Part shown: in pieces, positions 8,477-17,956 of the stretch
Position numbering within the stretch: position 1 is the first letter of the stretch
Layout: every line of letters starts with the position of its first letter
Assembly: GCA_964464825.1 (NCBI GenBank)
Contig: CAYXKL010000001.1
Coordinates: forward strand, 146,630-210,629
From: DYJK01 sp964464825
GTDB lineage: Bacteria; Bacteroidota; Ignavibacteria; Ignavibacteriales; Melioribacteraceae
Reading direction: 5' to 3'
Length of the DNA: 64,000 nt
Notes under the pieces: generated by a model
The model's input: only the letters and a program-made list of their open reading frames with translations
The model's database searches: none
Told to the model about the DNA's origin: nothing
Position numbers and translations under genes: made by a program

Positions 8477-9610
8477 ATGACTGAGTATTCTAAAAAATAT
8501 CTTTTTATTTATTTGCGTACTGGCGGCGGGCATTTAGCACCGGCACGTGCTATTGCTAACTATATTAAAGAAAAATTACCTAATAATGCGGACCCGATTT
8601 TAATTGACGGATTTGCAGAAACTAATAGTTTTGCTCGCTTAATTATAGAAGATGGATACCGCTATTTACAAAGTAAAGCAAAGTGGTTTTACGAATTTCT
8701 TTACGCTACTCATAAATTGAAAACTGTTTCAAACATAAGTGCTTTTCTGGTTTCTTTAAATATGAAAAAATACTTGAAAGAAATTATTATCAAAGAGAAA
8801 CCGGTGAAAATTGTTCTATTTCACTTTTTTTTGATAAAGCCGGTATATAATATTTTGAAAGAAATGGATCTCAAAATTCCTGTAGTTACTATAGTTACTG
8901 ATCCGTACATAGCTCATCCTCTTTGGTTTTTACAAAAAGATCAGACCTTTGTAATTTTTAGCGAGCGTTTAAGAAACTCATGTTTAACCAAGGGAATTGC
9001 TCTGGAAAAATTAAATTTGTTCCCTTTCATTTTAGATGAAAAATTCACTGGTTCTATTCCAGGTAATGAAAAAAATATCTATAAGAAGAAACATGGATTC
9101 AAAAAAGAAAAAGTGCTTCTTATATTGGGCGGCGGAGACGGTATTCCCAAAGGACAAAAAATTTTGAAAAAAATATTACATGATAATAACAATTTTGAAA
9201 TCGCTATTGTTTGTGGTAAGAACAAAAAACTTTTTAAACAAGCTAAAAAATTACAAGACCATTTCGGCAGCGAAATCCTTAAAGTATTCAGTTTTGTTGA
9301 TTTCATTTACGAATTGCTTGCTGCCGCAGATGTAGTAATAACAAAATGCGGCGCATCAACATTTATGGAAATACTTATGATGAAAAAAGTGCCGGTGGTA
9401 AACAGCTATATTTGGGAACAAGAAAAAGGAAACGTAGATTTTATTGTAAGCAATGGTCTTGGTGTTTATGAGAAACGGGTTAGCAAATTACCGAAGATTA
9501 TAAATACATTATTTACTAATCAGCAAACACTCGATAAATATTTACAGAACATCCAGCGAGCCAATCTAAAAAACGGTACCAAAGAAGTGGCTGAGTTTAT
9601 AGTTTCATAA
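8477..9610 (+). CDS. MurG/MGDG synthase-like glycosyltransferase
   Basis: The 377-residue protein has 'LRTGGGHLAPARAIANYI' at the N-terminus, the GGGH motif of monogalactosyldiacylglycerol synthase and diglucosyl-diacylglycerol synthases. The middle has 'PVVTIVTDPYIAHPLWF', then the C-terminal donor domain with 'LLILGGGDGIPKGQ' and 'AADVVITKCGASTFMEILMMKKVPVVNSY'. It probably transfers a sugar from a nucleotide sugar to a lipid acceptor (glycolipid synthesis, inner membrane face). It follows the related gene at 7138 with a gap of four bases. Confidence 0.75.
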   Translation: MTEYSKKYLFIYLRTGGGHLAPARAIANYIKEKLPNNADPILIDGFAETNSFARLIIEDGYRYLQSKAKWFYEFLYATHKLKTVSNISAFLVSLNMKKYLKEIIIKEKPVKIVLFHFFLIKPVYNILKEMDLKIPVVTIVTDPYIAHPLWFLQKDQTFVIFSERLRNSCLTKGIALEKLNLFPFILDEKFTGSIPGNEKNIYKKKHGFKKEKVLLILGGGDGIPKGQKILKKILHDNNNFEIAIVCGKNKKLFKQAKKLQDHFGSEILKVFSFVDFIYELLAAADVVITKCGASTFMEILMMKKVPVVNSYIWEQEKGNVDFIVSNGLGVYEKRVSKLPKIINTLFTNQQTLDKYLQNIQRANLKNGTKEVAEFIVS

Positions 9611-9648
9611 TAGCTATTAAACTCCGACGATTGGAATGATTTTTCTTA

Positions 9649-9656
9649 TATTTGCA
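9649..9656 (+). promoter_or_regulatory. -7 promoter box TATATTTG of valS
   Basis: An exact TAnnTTTG lies 31 bases before the valS ATG at 9687. It sits downstream of a longer in-frame ATG at 9636, so a transcript from this promoter could not use that codon. A -33 element at proper spacing is not clear. Confidence 0.55.
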
Positions 9657-9686
9657 CTCAATTATGAAATATTTACTGAGAATTTG

Positions 9687-12308
9687 ATGCGCCCCAAAAA
9701 TCTTGCTGATATTCCTAAAGCTTATAATCCAAAAGAAGCCGAAGATAAATGGTATCAATACTGGTACGAAAATAATCTTTATCATAGCGAAGTTGATGAA
9801 TCGAAAACACCGTACACAATTGTAATTCCTCCGCCTAATATAACCGGTATTTTACACATTGGTCATATACTAAATAATACACTGCAAGATATTTACATCC
9901 GTTACAAAAGAATGAAAGGATATAACGCATGCTGGGTACCGGGGATTGATCACGCTTCTATTGCTACAGAAGCAAAAGTAGTTGCAATGCTTAAAGAACG
10001 TGGAATAAGTAAAGATAATATATCGCGCGAAGAATTTTTAAAACATTGCTATGAATGGAAAGAAAAATACGGTGGATTAATTTTTAAGCAGCTTCGTAAA
10101 CTTGGAGTAAGCTGCGATTGGCAGCGCGAACGTTTTACGATGGACAATCATTACTACAGAAAAGTTATTGAGGCATTTGTTAAACTTTATAAAGAAGGTT
10201 ATATCTACCGTGGTTACAGAATGGTTAACTGGGACCCGGCTTCAAAATCTGCAATTAGTGATGAAGAAGTATTTTACAAAGAAGTTCAAGGTAAACTTTG
10301 GTATTTCAAATATCCGGTTAAAAATTCCAACGAGTTTTTGATTGTTGCCACTACACGTCCCGAAACAATGCTCGGCGATACTGGTGTTGCAGTTAATCCC
10401 GATGATGAACGCTATAAACATTTAATAGGTAAAACGATAATACTTCCAATTGTCGGTAGAGAAATTCCCCTCTTTGCAGATGAGTATGTTGACAAAGAAT
10501 TTGGAACCGGTGCTGTTAAAGTTACGCCGGCACATGATATAAATGACTACGAGATGGCATTGCGTCATAATTTAGAGATGATAAATATATTTAATGAAGA
10601 TGCTACTACAAACGGAAACGTTCCAAAAGATTTTAGAAATTTAGACCGCTACGAAGTACGCGAAAAAGTTGTTGCTCGTTTTGAAGAACTCGGATTACTT
10701 CACAAAGTTGAAAGCTATACAAACAAAGTCGGCTACTCGCAGCGCGGTAATGTTCCTATTGAACCGTATCTATCCGAACAATGGTTCATGAAAATGGATG
10801 AACTAATTCAACCGGCATTAAAAGCAGTTCTTGACGGAAAAGTAAAATTTCATCCTGAACACTGGACAAAAACTTACGAACATTGGATGACAAATATCCG
10901 CGACTGGTGTATATCGCGTCAGTTGTGGTGGGGTCACCGGATTCCTGTTTGGTATCATAAAGACAATCACGAAATCTATTGTGAAGTTGAACCGCCAAAA
11001 GATATTGAAAATTATTATCAGGATGATGATGTGCTCGATACATGGGCATCAAGCTGGCTGTGGGCGCAAGATGTATTTACAAATGATCGCGATCAAAAAT
11101 ATTATTATCCCACCGATTTACTTGTAACAGCTCCAGATATTATTTTCTTCTGGGTTGCGCGTATGATTATTGCCGGTATGCACTTCATGAAAGAAATTCC
11201 ATTTAAGGATGTCTATTTCACATCAACCGTACGCGATACGCAAGGAAGAAAAATGAGCAAATCGCTCGGCAACTCACCCGATCCCCTGGATTTGATTGAT
11301 GAATTTGGTGCTGATGCTTTACGTTTTACTATGACATACATAGCGCCGCTTGGACAAGATGTGCATTTCAGTAACGAGATGGTGGAGATTGGCAGAAACT
11401 TTGCTAACAAAATGTGGAATGCCGGAAGATTTTTGTTGATGAATTCACAAAACATAAACATAGATATTTCACTTAAAGATAAATACATTGATTTTACCGA
11501 CCGTTGGATCTTATCACGTTTCAATAAGACTATAAAAGAATTTTCGGATGCGCTTGATCGCTTCGAAGTTAATGCTGCATCTAAAATTGTTTACAGTTAT
11601 GTATGGAATGATTTCTGCGATTGGTACATTGAATTATCAAAGCAGAGATTATATCAAGGAAGTGAAGAAGAAAAGTCCGCGGTGTTAACACGTTCAATTT
11701 TGTTGTTTGAAGAAATGTTGAAACTTGTTCATCCATTTATGCCGTTTATATCCGAAGAAATTTGGCAACTATTTGATGAGAGAAAACCCGGTGAAAGCAT
11801 TTCAATTTCCGCATTCCCTGAATTTGCTGATAATAAGATTGATGAAAAAGCAGAAGCCGAAATTTTATTCGTTCAGGATGTTGTTACTGCAATAAGAAAT
11901 ATCCGGGGAGAAATGAATGTTGCGCCTTCTAAATCAATCAACGTTATTCTTAAAACAAATCTGCTTACTAATGAACAAATCAAGTATATAAAATCTCTAG
12001 TTAAAATTGATGATTTAAAAGCGGATCCTAATTTAGACAAACCGAAAACAAGCGCTGCTGCAGTTGTAAAAGGATGCGATATTTTCATTCCACTTGAAGG
12101 ATTGATTGATATTAACATAGAGCGGACTAGAATTGAAAAAGAAATTAATAGAATTTCCGGTTCACTGGAAGGTGTAAAGAAAAAATTATCGAATGAAAGT
12201 TTCGTTGCTAAAGCTCCCTCGGAAGTGATTGAGCGCGAGCGTACAAAAATGAATGATTGGGAAAAAGCGTTAGAAAAATTAATTACAATAAAAAGCGATC
12301 TAACTTAA
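9687..12308 (+). CDS. valS: Valyl-tRNA synthetase
   Basis: Class I synthetase of 873 residues from the ATG at 9687. The upstream ATG at 9636 adds 17 atypical residues and lies above the likely promoter, so it was rejected. It has the 'PPPNITGILHIGH' HIGH box (57-60), the editing domain with 'TTRPETMLGDTGVAVNP' and 'GTGAVKVTPAHD..DYE', the Val-specific 'DVLDTWASSWLW', and the KMSKS loop 'GRKMSKSLGNSPDP'. The anticodon-binding domain follows, then a C-terminal coiled coil (about the last 65 residues). Essential; charges tRNA-Val and clears Thr-tRNA-Val. Confidence 0.97.
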   Translation: MRPKNLADIPKAYNPKEAEDKWYQYWYENNLYHSEVDESKTPYTIVIPPPNITGILHIGHILNNTLQDIYIRYKRMKGYNACWVPGIDHASIATEAKVVAMLKERGISKDNISREEFLKHCYEWKEKYGGLIFKQLRKLGVSCDWQRERFTMDNHYYRKVIEAFVKLYKEGYIYRGYRMVNWDPASKSAISDEEVFYKEVQGKLWYFKYPVKNSNEFLIVATTRPETMLGDTGVAVNPDDERYKHLIGKTIILPIVGREIPLFADEYVDKEFGTGAVKVTPAHDINDYEMALRHNLEMINIFNEDATTNGNVPKDFRNLDRYEVREKVVARFEELGLLHKVESYTNKVGYSQRGNVPIEPYLSEQWFMKMDELIQPALKAVLDGKVKFHPEHWTKTYEHWMTNIRDWCISRQLWWGHRIPVWYHKDNHEIYCEVEPPKDIENYYQDDDVLDTWASSWLWAQDVFTNDRDQKYYYPTDLLVTAPDIIFFWVARMIIAGMHFMKEIPFKDVYFTSTVRDTQGRKMSKSLGNSPDPLDLIDEFGADALRFTMTYIAPLGQDVHFSNEMVEIGRNFANKMWNAGRFLLMNSQNINIDISLKDKYIDFTDRWILSRFNKTIKEFSDALDRFEVNAASKIVYSYVWNDFCDWYIELSKQRLYQGSEEEKSAVLTRSILLFEEMLKLVHPFMPFISEEIWQLFDERKPGESISISAFPEFADNKIDEKAEAEILFVQDVVTAIRNIRGEMNVAPSKSINVILKTNLLTNEQIKYIKSLVKIDDLKADPNLDKPKTSAAAVVKGCDIFIPLEGLIDINIERTRIEKEINRISGSLEGVKKKLSNESFVAKAPSEVIERERTKMNDWEKALEKLITIKSDLT

Positions 12309-12459
12309 ATTACTGCTGCATTTGCTTCAGTATAAATGTTTCATCTCTTTCTCTACAAAAATAGATTACCTATTCTCCGAACGTTTTGAAATAGCTGGAT
12401 GATTTAATAAATCTCTACTAATCCACTAACTAAATACCATTCACCCCATGGAGGAAAAA

Positions 12460-13770
12460 ATGATTAAGAAACGATTCGTGGAATTATTCGATCTTAAACA
12501 AGGCGGTTTTAATTACCTGGCTTTTATCGGTATAGTACTCGGAATTTCTACTAGCTGGCTGCTTAGAAACATTTACTTACCGCTTGATCAAAATTATTTT
12601 TCTATTAGTGAGTACGGCGGCGGTCCGGATATAATCAAATTTCTCGGATTAGATTATTTCTTCCGAAGTTTAATTTATTTTATTGTGCTGGCTTTTATAA
12701 TTGTAGGCTTAAGTTCGTTTTTAAAAAAGGATTGGCAATTAATTGTACTTGCTGGGAGTGTTGGTTTTGTTTATAACATTATTGAACAGATTATTATCAA
12801 CAAGTATTTAACTCCGTCACAAAATCCGCAAGATCTACCCCTTTTAGATATTTATTGGATGATCGACCAAATAATTTGGTTTATGATCCTTACATCTGTG
12901 ATAATATTTGTTTTCCGTTTAACACAGCGTCTGGATGTTTCATTAATTTTGGGATTTCCAATTGCAGATCTTATAGCTAGCATTATTTCTTCTCTTGTTT
13001 ATATGGTGCGATCCTTCATTGAATATTCCGAATACTATACAAGCGATGATATTCATCAAATTGCACAAACCATTTCTTATAATATTCGCTTTCTTCCCAG
13101 TACTTTATTCATTGGTGTTTTATTTTATTGGGGTTACATACTTCACAGAAAAATTAAAAAACTTGAGCCCGTAAAAGCATTTTTAGGATATCCGGTTAAC
13201 AAAAACATTTCAAGAAAGTTTTACTACGGTTCATGGCTAATCTCCGGTATTATTTGTCTCTGTTTATTAATAATTATAGTTCATCTTACCTGGTACACAG
13301 AAAAATTACCCGAATTGCAAATCTGGTTTATACCGTCAATTCTAATATTATTCGCCGTAGAAATTTTCGCCGTTGTTGTTTTATATATGCTCATCTACCG
13401 TATGTGGAAATATATTCCACAAAACTTGGCAGAGGGAGTTACTCCAGCAAAAGCAGTAGGATTTTTATTCATCCCCTTTTTCAATTTCTATTGGTTCTTT
13501 GTTGTTCTGGTAGGATATGCAAAAAGATATAACCGTATTATTGAACAAAATAATTTATCCATTCCAATACTATCAGCCGGCTGGTTTTTGTTCGTCTGTA
13601 TTTTCCATCTCTTTGTTTTTGTTCTAATGATACCGTCAAGCATAATTCCCGAAATACTGTGGTCGTATTTAATCCATTTAGTTCTGATTCACTTATTTGT
13701 TTTAATATTAACGATATCAATAATTTGTGATTCAATTAATCATTTGCCGGTAAATTTTAATAAACAATAA
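12460..13770 (+). CDS. Polytopic membrane protein with C-terminal DUF4328-like segment
   Basis: The protein has 436 residues and about ten hydrophobic helices. The start is placed at the ATG at 12460 because a strong Shine-Dalgarno GGAGG (12450-12454) sits five bases before it; an in-frame ATG at 12448 overlaps that SD. The C-terminal part has 'MWKYIP', 'GVTPAKAVGFLFIPFFNFYWFFV' and 'GYAKRYN'. This motif recurs in DUF4328/GYF-associated membrane proteins; the N-terminal half is not recognised. Function unknown. It is followed by a hairpin, then by cydA. Confidence 0.7.
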   Translation: MIKKRFVELFDLKQGGFNYLAFIGIVLGISTSWLLRNIYLPLDQNYFSISEYGGGPDIIKFLGLDYFFRSLIYFIVLAFIIVGLSSFLKKDWQLIVLAGSVGFVYNIIEQIIINKYLTPSQNPQDLPLLDIYWMIDQIIWFMILTSVIIFVFRLTQRLDVSLILGFPIADLIASIISSLVYMVRSFIEYSEYYTSDDIHQIAQTISYNIRFLPSTLFIGVLFYWGYILHRKIKKLEPVKAFLGYPVNKNISRKFYYGSWLISGIICLCLLIIIVHLTWYTEKLPELQIWFIPSILILFAVEIFAVVVLYMLIYRMWKYIPQNLAEGVTPAKAVGFLFIPFFNFYWFFVVLVGYAKRYNRIIEQNNLSIPILSAGWFLFVCIFHLFVFVLMIPSSIIPEILWSYLIHLVLIHLFVLILTISIICDSINHLPVNFNKQ

Positions 13771-13789
13771 TTTTTTCTTTAATTGTTTG

Positions 13790-13814
13790 CCGGGTTAATA
13801 ATAAATTAGCCCGG
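13790..13814 (+). terminator. Hairpin after the 12460 gene, probable terminator
   Basis: CCGGGTTAAT and ATTAGCCCGG form a 10-pair stem with one G-U pair around an AATAA loop, starting 20 bases after the preceding stop codon. The following sequence is T-rich (TTATATTTGTT) but not a clean T-run. The cydA promoter box overlaps its 3' flank, so it could instead act as an operator. Confidence 0.5.
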
Positions 13815-13815
13815 T

Positions 13816-13823
13816 TATATTTG
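13816..13823 (+). promoter_or_regulatory. -7 promoter box TATATTTG of cydAB
   Basis: An exact TAnnTTTG lies 63 bases before the cydA ATG, directly after a hairpin. The nearest TTTG upstream (13786-13789) is farther away than the usual spacing, so the -33 part is uncertain. Confidence 0.45.
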
Positions 13824-13885
13824 TTCAACTTATTCTTCAATTCATTAATTTAGTTGCGTAATTTTTATAAACATTAGGTAATAAG

Positions 13886-15259
13886 ATGGATGTTGAAATA
13901 CTATCTCGTATTCAATTCGCTTTTACAATCGCATTCCATTATATCTATCCCCCATTAAGTATTGGACTTGGAGTACTCCTCGTAATAATGGAGGGAATGT
14001 ATCTAAAAACAAAAAATAAACTTTATGAGCGGATGACAAAGTTTTGGGTAAAGATTTTTGCTTTAACTTTTGCAATGGGTGTTGCTTCCGGAATTGTAAT
14101 GGAATTTGAGTTTGGTACAAATTGGGCAACCTACTCGCGTTTTGTTGGCGATGTTTTTGGCAGCGCACTTGCTGCCGAAGGAATTTTTGCATTCTTTCTT
14201 GAATCGGGATTTTTAGCCGTTCTTGTTTTTGGATGGAACAAGGTTAGTCCGCGTATTCATTTCCTCTCAACAATAATGGTTTCTTTCGGATCAATGTTAA
14301 GTGCGGTTTGGATTGTCGTTGCAAATTCATGGCAGCAGACTCCGGCTGGATTTCATATAGTTGGTGAAGGGATAAACGCGCGTGCAGAGATAACGGACTT
14401 CTGGGCTATGGTTTTTAATCCTTCTTCAATGGACCGGCTATCACATGTTTTATCCGGTGCTTGGCTTGCCGGTGCATTCTTCGTTTTGAGCGTTAGCGCA
14501 TACTACATTTTAAAAAATAAACATACCGAATTCGCAAAATCTTCTTTTAAGATTGCACTTAGTCTAGCGCTCTTTTCATCATTATTTCAGCTATTCACAG
14601 GTCACCAAAGCGCTGTAGGTATTAGCGAAACTCAACCAGTCAAACTTGCAGCTTTCGAAGCTCATTATGATTCATCTGCGCCCGGTGATTTATATTTATT
14701 CGGATGGGTTAATGAGAAAAATCAGCAAGTGAATTTTGGTGTTAAAATTCCGGGTATGCTCAGTTATTTAATTTATGGAGATTCGCAAAAGCCGGTAACC
14801 GGATTAAATGCATTTAAGCCAGATGAGAGACCACCGGTTAACATTGTTTTTCAATCCTATCATTTAATGGTTGCTATTGGTTTTACATTAATAGCACTAA
14901 GTATTATTGGAATATTTTTCTTGTGGAAAAAAACTTTGTTCAATAAAAAATGGCTGTTGTGGATTTTTGTAATAGCTGTACTCGGTCCTCAAATCGCAAA
15001 TCAGATTGGCTGGATTTCTGCTGAAGTTGGAAGACAACCATGGATTGTTTATGGATTACTAAAAACATCTGAAGGATTGTCAAAGGTAGTAACGACAAAT
15101 CAGGTTGTTTTTTCACTTGTTCTATTCACAGTAATTTATTTTTTGCTCTTTTTGCTTTTCCTCTATTTGTTGAACGAAAAAATAAAACACGGTCCGGAAG
15201 ATACTGATAACATTCAAACAGAATATGAACATCAAAAAGCAGTATTGGATAGAAAATAA
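13886..15259 (+). CDS. cydA: Cytochrome bd oxidase subunit I
   Basis: The protein has 457 residues and nine or so membrane helices. The N-terminal 'RIQFAFTIAFHYIYPPLSIG' carries the heme ligand His18. It has 'GVASGIVMEFEFGTNWATYSRFVGDVFGSALAAEGIFAFFLES' blocks with the conserved Glu residues of the heme b595/d site, and 'ISETQPVKLAAFEAHYD' before the quinol (Q) loop. 'GRQPWIVYG' follows. The Q-loop region is of the short type. It oxidises quinol and reduces O2 at low oxygen. First gene of cydAB. Confidence 0.96.
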   Translation: MDVEILSRIQFAFTIAFHYIYPPLSIGLGVLLVIMEGMYLKTKNKLYERMTKFWVKIFALTFAMGVASGIVMEFEFGTNWATYSRFVGDVFGSALAAEGIFAFFLESGFLAVLVFGWNKVSPRIHFLSTIMVSFGSMLSAVWIVVANSWQQTPAGFHIVGEGINARAEITDFWAMVFNPSSMDRLSHVLSGAWLAGAFFVLSVSAYYILKNKHTEFAKSSFKIALSLALFSSLFQLFTGHQSAVGISETQPVKLAAFEAHYDSSAPGDLYLFGWVNEKNQQVNFGVKIPGMLSYLIYGDSQKPVTGLNAFKPDERPPVNIVFQSYHLMVAIGFTLIALSIIGIFFLWKKTLFNKKWLLWIFVIAVLGPQIANQIGWISAEVGRQPWIVYGLLKTSEGLSKVVTTNQVVFSLVLFTVIYFLLFLLFLYLLNEKIKHGPEDTDNIQTEYEHQKAVLDRK

Positions 15260-15283
15260 TTTTATAACAATATTTATAACGAT

Positions 15284-16312
15284 ATGGAATTTCAATTCGA
15301 TTTAAACACAATTTGGTTTATACTCATCGGAGTATTATTAACCGGATATGCAATTCTCGATGGATTCGATCTTGGCGTTGGCGCTCTTCACCTTCTTGTT
15401 AAAGACGATGAAGAACGAAGAATTATGATTAACTCAATCGGTCCGGTGTGGGATGGTAACGAAGTGTGGCTGGTAACCGGAGGCGGTGCTTTGTTCGCTG
15501 CATTTCCACACGTTTATGCAACTGTGTTTTCCGGATTCTATACTGCACTAATTCTGCTTCTGTTCGGATTAATTTTCCGCGCAATAGCAATTGAGTTCCG
15601 AAGCAAACAGCCGATGAAATGGTGGCGGCAAATGTGGGATGTTGCTTTTTCTGTCTCGAGTATTTTAATTGCTTTGCTTATGGGTGTAGCGCTTGGAAAT
15701 ATTATTACCGGAATTCCAATTGATGCTGAAAAAGAATTTGCCGGAAGTTTCTGGAGTTTGATTAATCCATACACGGTTATGGTTGGAATTACTACTGTTG
15801 CATTATTCATGATGCACGGCTCAATTTATGTTGTAATGAAAACAGAAGGAGAACTTCAGAATATGATACGTGGATGGGTAAACAATACAATAATATTTTT
15901 TGTTATCTGTTATGTTGCTACAACCATGTACACATTAATTTATTATCCACATATGGTTAATCATTTCAAAGATGAGCCGCTTTTATTTCTTGTGGCTTTA
16001 TTAAACATGCTGGCAATTGCAAACATACCAAGAGAGGTTTTCCATGGTAGAGAGTTCCGGGCATTTTTATCATCATGTGCGAGCATCATTGCGTTGTTTT
16101 CACTTTTTGCAATAGGACTTTTTCCGAATATTGTACTTTCGAATCCTAACCCTGATAACAGTTTGACAATTTACAATGCTGCTTCTTCACAAAAGACTTT
16201 AAACATAATGTTGATCGTTGCAGCTATTGGTGTTCCATTTGTGCTGGCTTATACTGTAAGCATCTACTGGATATTCCGTGGTAAAGTTAAGATTGATACG
16301 ATGAGCTATTAG
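15284..16312 (+). CDS. cydB: Cytochrome bd oxidase subunit II
   Basis: The 342-residue polytopic protein has the family signatures 'YAILDGFDLGVGALHLL' near the N-terminus and 'INSIGPVWDGNEVWLVTGGGALFAAFPHVYA'. 'FRSK' and 'QMWDVAFSVSSILIALLMGVALGNIITGIPID' follow. It pairs with CydA in the inner membrane. The gap to cydA is 24 bases. No small CydX-like ORF was recognised after it. The neighbouring TetR gene may regulate it. Confidence 0.96.
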   Translation: MEFQFDLNTIWFILIGVLLTGYAILDGFDLGVGALHLLVKDDEERRIMINSIGPVWDGNEVWLVTGGGALFAAFPHVYATVFSGFYTALILLLFGLIFRAIAIEFRSKQPMKWWRQMWDVAFSVSSILIALLMGVALGNIITGIPIDAEKEFAGSFWSLINPYTVMVGITTVALFMMHGSIYVVMKTEGELQNMIRGWVNNTIIFFVICYVATTMYTLIYYPHMVNHFKDEPLLFLVALLNMLAIANIPREVFHGREFRAFLSSCASIIALFSLFAIGLFPNIVLSNPNPDNSLTIYNAASSQKTLNIMLIVAAIGVPFVLAYTVSIYWIFRGKVKIDTMSY

Positions 16313-16358
16313 AAATACATTATAATATAATGAAAAATTTACTTTCAATTAGTATATT

Positions 16359-16368
16359 AACGAGCGTT
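16359..16368. promoter_or_regulatory. Short inverted repeat AACG-AG-CGTT before the TetR gene, possible operator
   Basis: AACG and CGTT form an inverted repeat with a two-base spacer, ten bases before the GTG start of the TetR regulator. TetR proteins often repress their own gene through such sites, but half-sites are usually longer than four bases, so this is a weak candidate. Confidence 0.3.
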
Positions 16369-16378
16369 CATTAGGAAT

Positions 16379-16984
16379 GTGCTTGTGAAATACAAAGACA
16401 CAAAAAAAAGAATCCTTTATACATCTCTCGATCTCTTTTCTAAGAATGGATACACAGGCGTTTCTATTAGACAAATAGCGCGTAAACTTGAAATAAGAGA
16501 GAGTGCTATTTATAATCATTACAATTCTAAAGAAGAAATTTTCAGCGCTATACTCAAAGAGTTTAAATCTAGGTCTATCGCTAATACTATATTAACAGAT
16601 GATCTGTTAGAAGAATTATCCGATCCTGAAAAATTCTTAAAGAGTTTTACAAAACGATTGATTGATCATTGGAACAGCGACGAAGAAAGAAAATTCATGC
16701 GTTTATTGATGATGGAACAGTTTACTATTATCGGCGCCAATGAGCTTTCTATGACGAATTATATGAACGAATTACGTTCAATTTACAAAACCATCTTTAG
16801 CGAAATGATCAAAGAAAAAATAATTAAAGATTACGATCCGCAAGTTTTAATTGATCAAATTACCGCGCCTCTATTTTTACTACGAATAGAGTACTTGAGT
16901 CGTGATGACAATAAAAATATTAATCATATATATAATATGGCAAACAAGTACATCAACTTTTTTTGGAATGCTGTTAAAAATTAA
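16379..16984 (+). CDS. TetR/AcrR family transcriptional regulator
   Basis: The 201-residue protein has an N-terminal TetR HTH: 'TKKRILYTSLDLFSKNGYTGVSIRQIARKLEIRESAIYNHYNSKEEIFSAIL' spans the classic three helices. The C-terminal helical ligand domain is divergent. The start is GTG at 16379; a second in-frame GTG is at 16385, and the nearby ATG at 16377 is out of frame and hits a stop at once. It lies between cydB and a threonine dehydratase-like gene, either of which could be its target. Confidence 0.85.
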   Translation: MLVKYKDTKKRILYTSLDLFSKNGYTGVSIRQIARKLEIRESAIYNHYNSKEEIFSAILKEFKSRSIANTILTDDLLEELSDPEKFLKSFTKRLIDHWNSDEERKFMRLLMMEQFTIIGANELSMTNYMNELRSIYKTIFSEMIKEKIIKDYDPQVLIDQITAPLFLLRIEYLSRDDNKNINHIYNMANKYINFFWNAVKN

Positions 16985-16996
16985 AACGGAGAGATT

Positions 16997-17956
16997 ATGT
17001 TTTTAGAGAAAGTTCCGGATAAACAAGATATTATTGCTGCCCATTTGCGTATCAAAAATCTAATACATCACACACCGGTTTTAACTTCTTCATCAATAAA
17101 TAAAATTACGGGTTGTAAGCTCTATTTCAAATGTGAAAATCTGCAGAAGGTTGGTGCGTTCAAATTCAGAGGTGCTAGTAATGCTGTCCTTTCATTAAAT
17201 GAAAATGAAATAAAAAGTGGTGTTGCAACTCATTCTTCAGGAAACCATGCCGCAGCCGTATCGCTTGCAGCAAGAATGAAAAGTATTCCGGCTTTTATAG
17301 TTATGCCCCACACAGCTCCGGAAGTAAAAAAAAATGCTGTTGAGGCTTACGGTGCAAAAATAATTTTCTGTGAACCTAATATGAAATCCCGTGAAGAAAC
17401 GCTTACAAAGGTTATAGAAGAAACCGGAGCTGCATTTATTCACCCCTTTAATAATTACACTGTTATTGCCGGACAATCAACTTGTGCAAAAGAAATTTTA
17501 GAAGAATTAACTGATCTTGATTTTATAATTACACCTATTGGGGGGGGAGGGCTTGCAAGCGGTTCTTGTTTGAGTGCAAAATATTTTTCCAATAAAACTA
17601 AGGTTATCGGGGCAGAGCCAGAAGGTGCAGATGATGCGTTCAAATCACTGCGTGATGGCATTATCTACCCATCTGTAAATCCCAAAACCATATGTGATGG
17701 ACTCCTCACAAACCTTAGCGAAAAAACTTTCGATATTTTAAGTAAAGAATTGAATGAAATAATCACTATATCCGACGAACAAATTATTACCGCAATGCGT
17801 TTAATTTGGGAGCGAATGAAAATAATTATCGAACCTTCAAGCGCAGTAACGTTAGCTGCTGTATTAAAAAACAGATATAAATTTCTCGGGAAGAAAATCG
17901 CATTAATACTTACCGGTGGTAATGTTGATTTGGAAAAACTCCCGTTTAATAATTAA
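16997..17956 (+). CDS. Threonine/serine dehydratase (PLP fold type II)
   Basis: The 319-residue enzyme has the PLP lysine in 'GAFKFRGASNAVLS', the substrate loop 'SSGNHAAAVSLAA' and the PLP-phosphate loop 'PIGGGGLASG'. It ends with 'ILTGGNVD'. It lacks the C-terminal ACT domain of biosynthetic IlvA, so it resembles catabolic threonine deaminase (TdcB) or serine racemase. It converts Thr/Ser to 2-oxo acids plus ammonia, or racemises Ser. A GGAGA Shine-Dalgarno lies just before the ATG. Its stop overlaps the convergent lipid kinase gene by four bases. Confidence 0.88.
   Translation: MFLEKVPDKQDIIAAHLRIKNLIHHTPVLTSSSINKITGCKLYFKCENLQKVGAFKFRGASNAVLSLNENEIKSGVATHSSGNHAAAVSLAARMKSIPAFIVMPHTAPEVKKNAVEAYGAKIIFCEPNMKSREETLTKVIEETGAAFIHPFNNYTVIAGQSTCAKEILEELTDLDFIITPIGGGGLASGSCLSAKYFSNKTKVIGAEPEGADDAFKSLRDGIIYPSVNPKTICDGLLTNLSEKTFDILSKELNEIITISDEQIITAMRLIWERMKIIIEPSSAVTLAAVLKNRYKFLGKKIALILTGGNVDLEKLPFNN

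Noticed and set aside
9636..9686. Longer N-terminus of valS from the ATG at 9636
   Set aside because: The extra 17 residues do not look like a ValS start, and the -7 promoter box lies downstream of that ATG.
12448..12459. Start of the membrane protein at the ATG at 12448
   Set aside because: The GGAGG Shine-Dalgarno for the ATG at 12460 overlaps this codon.
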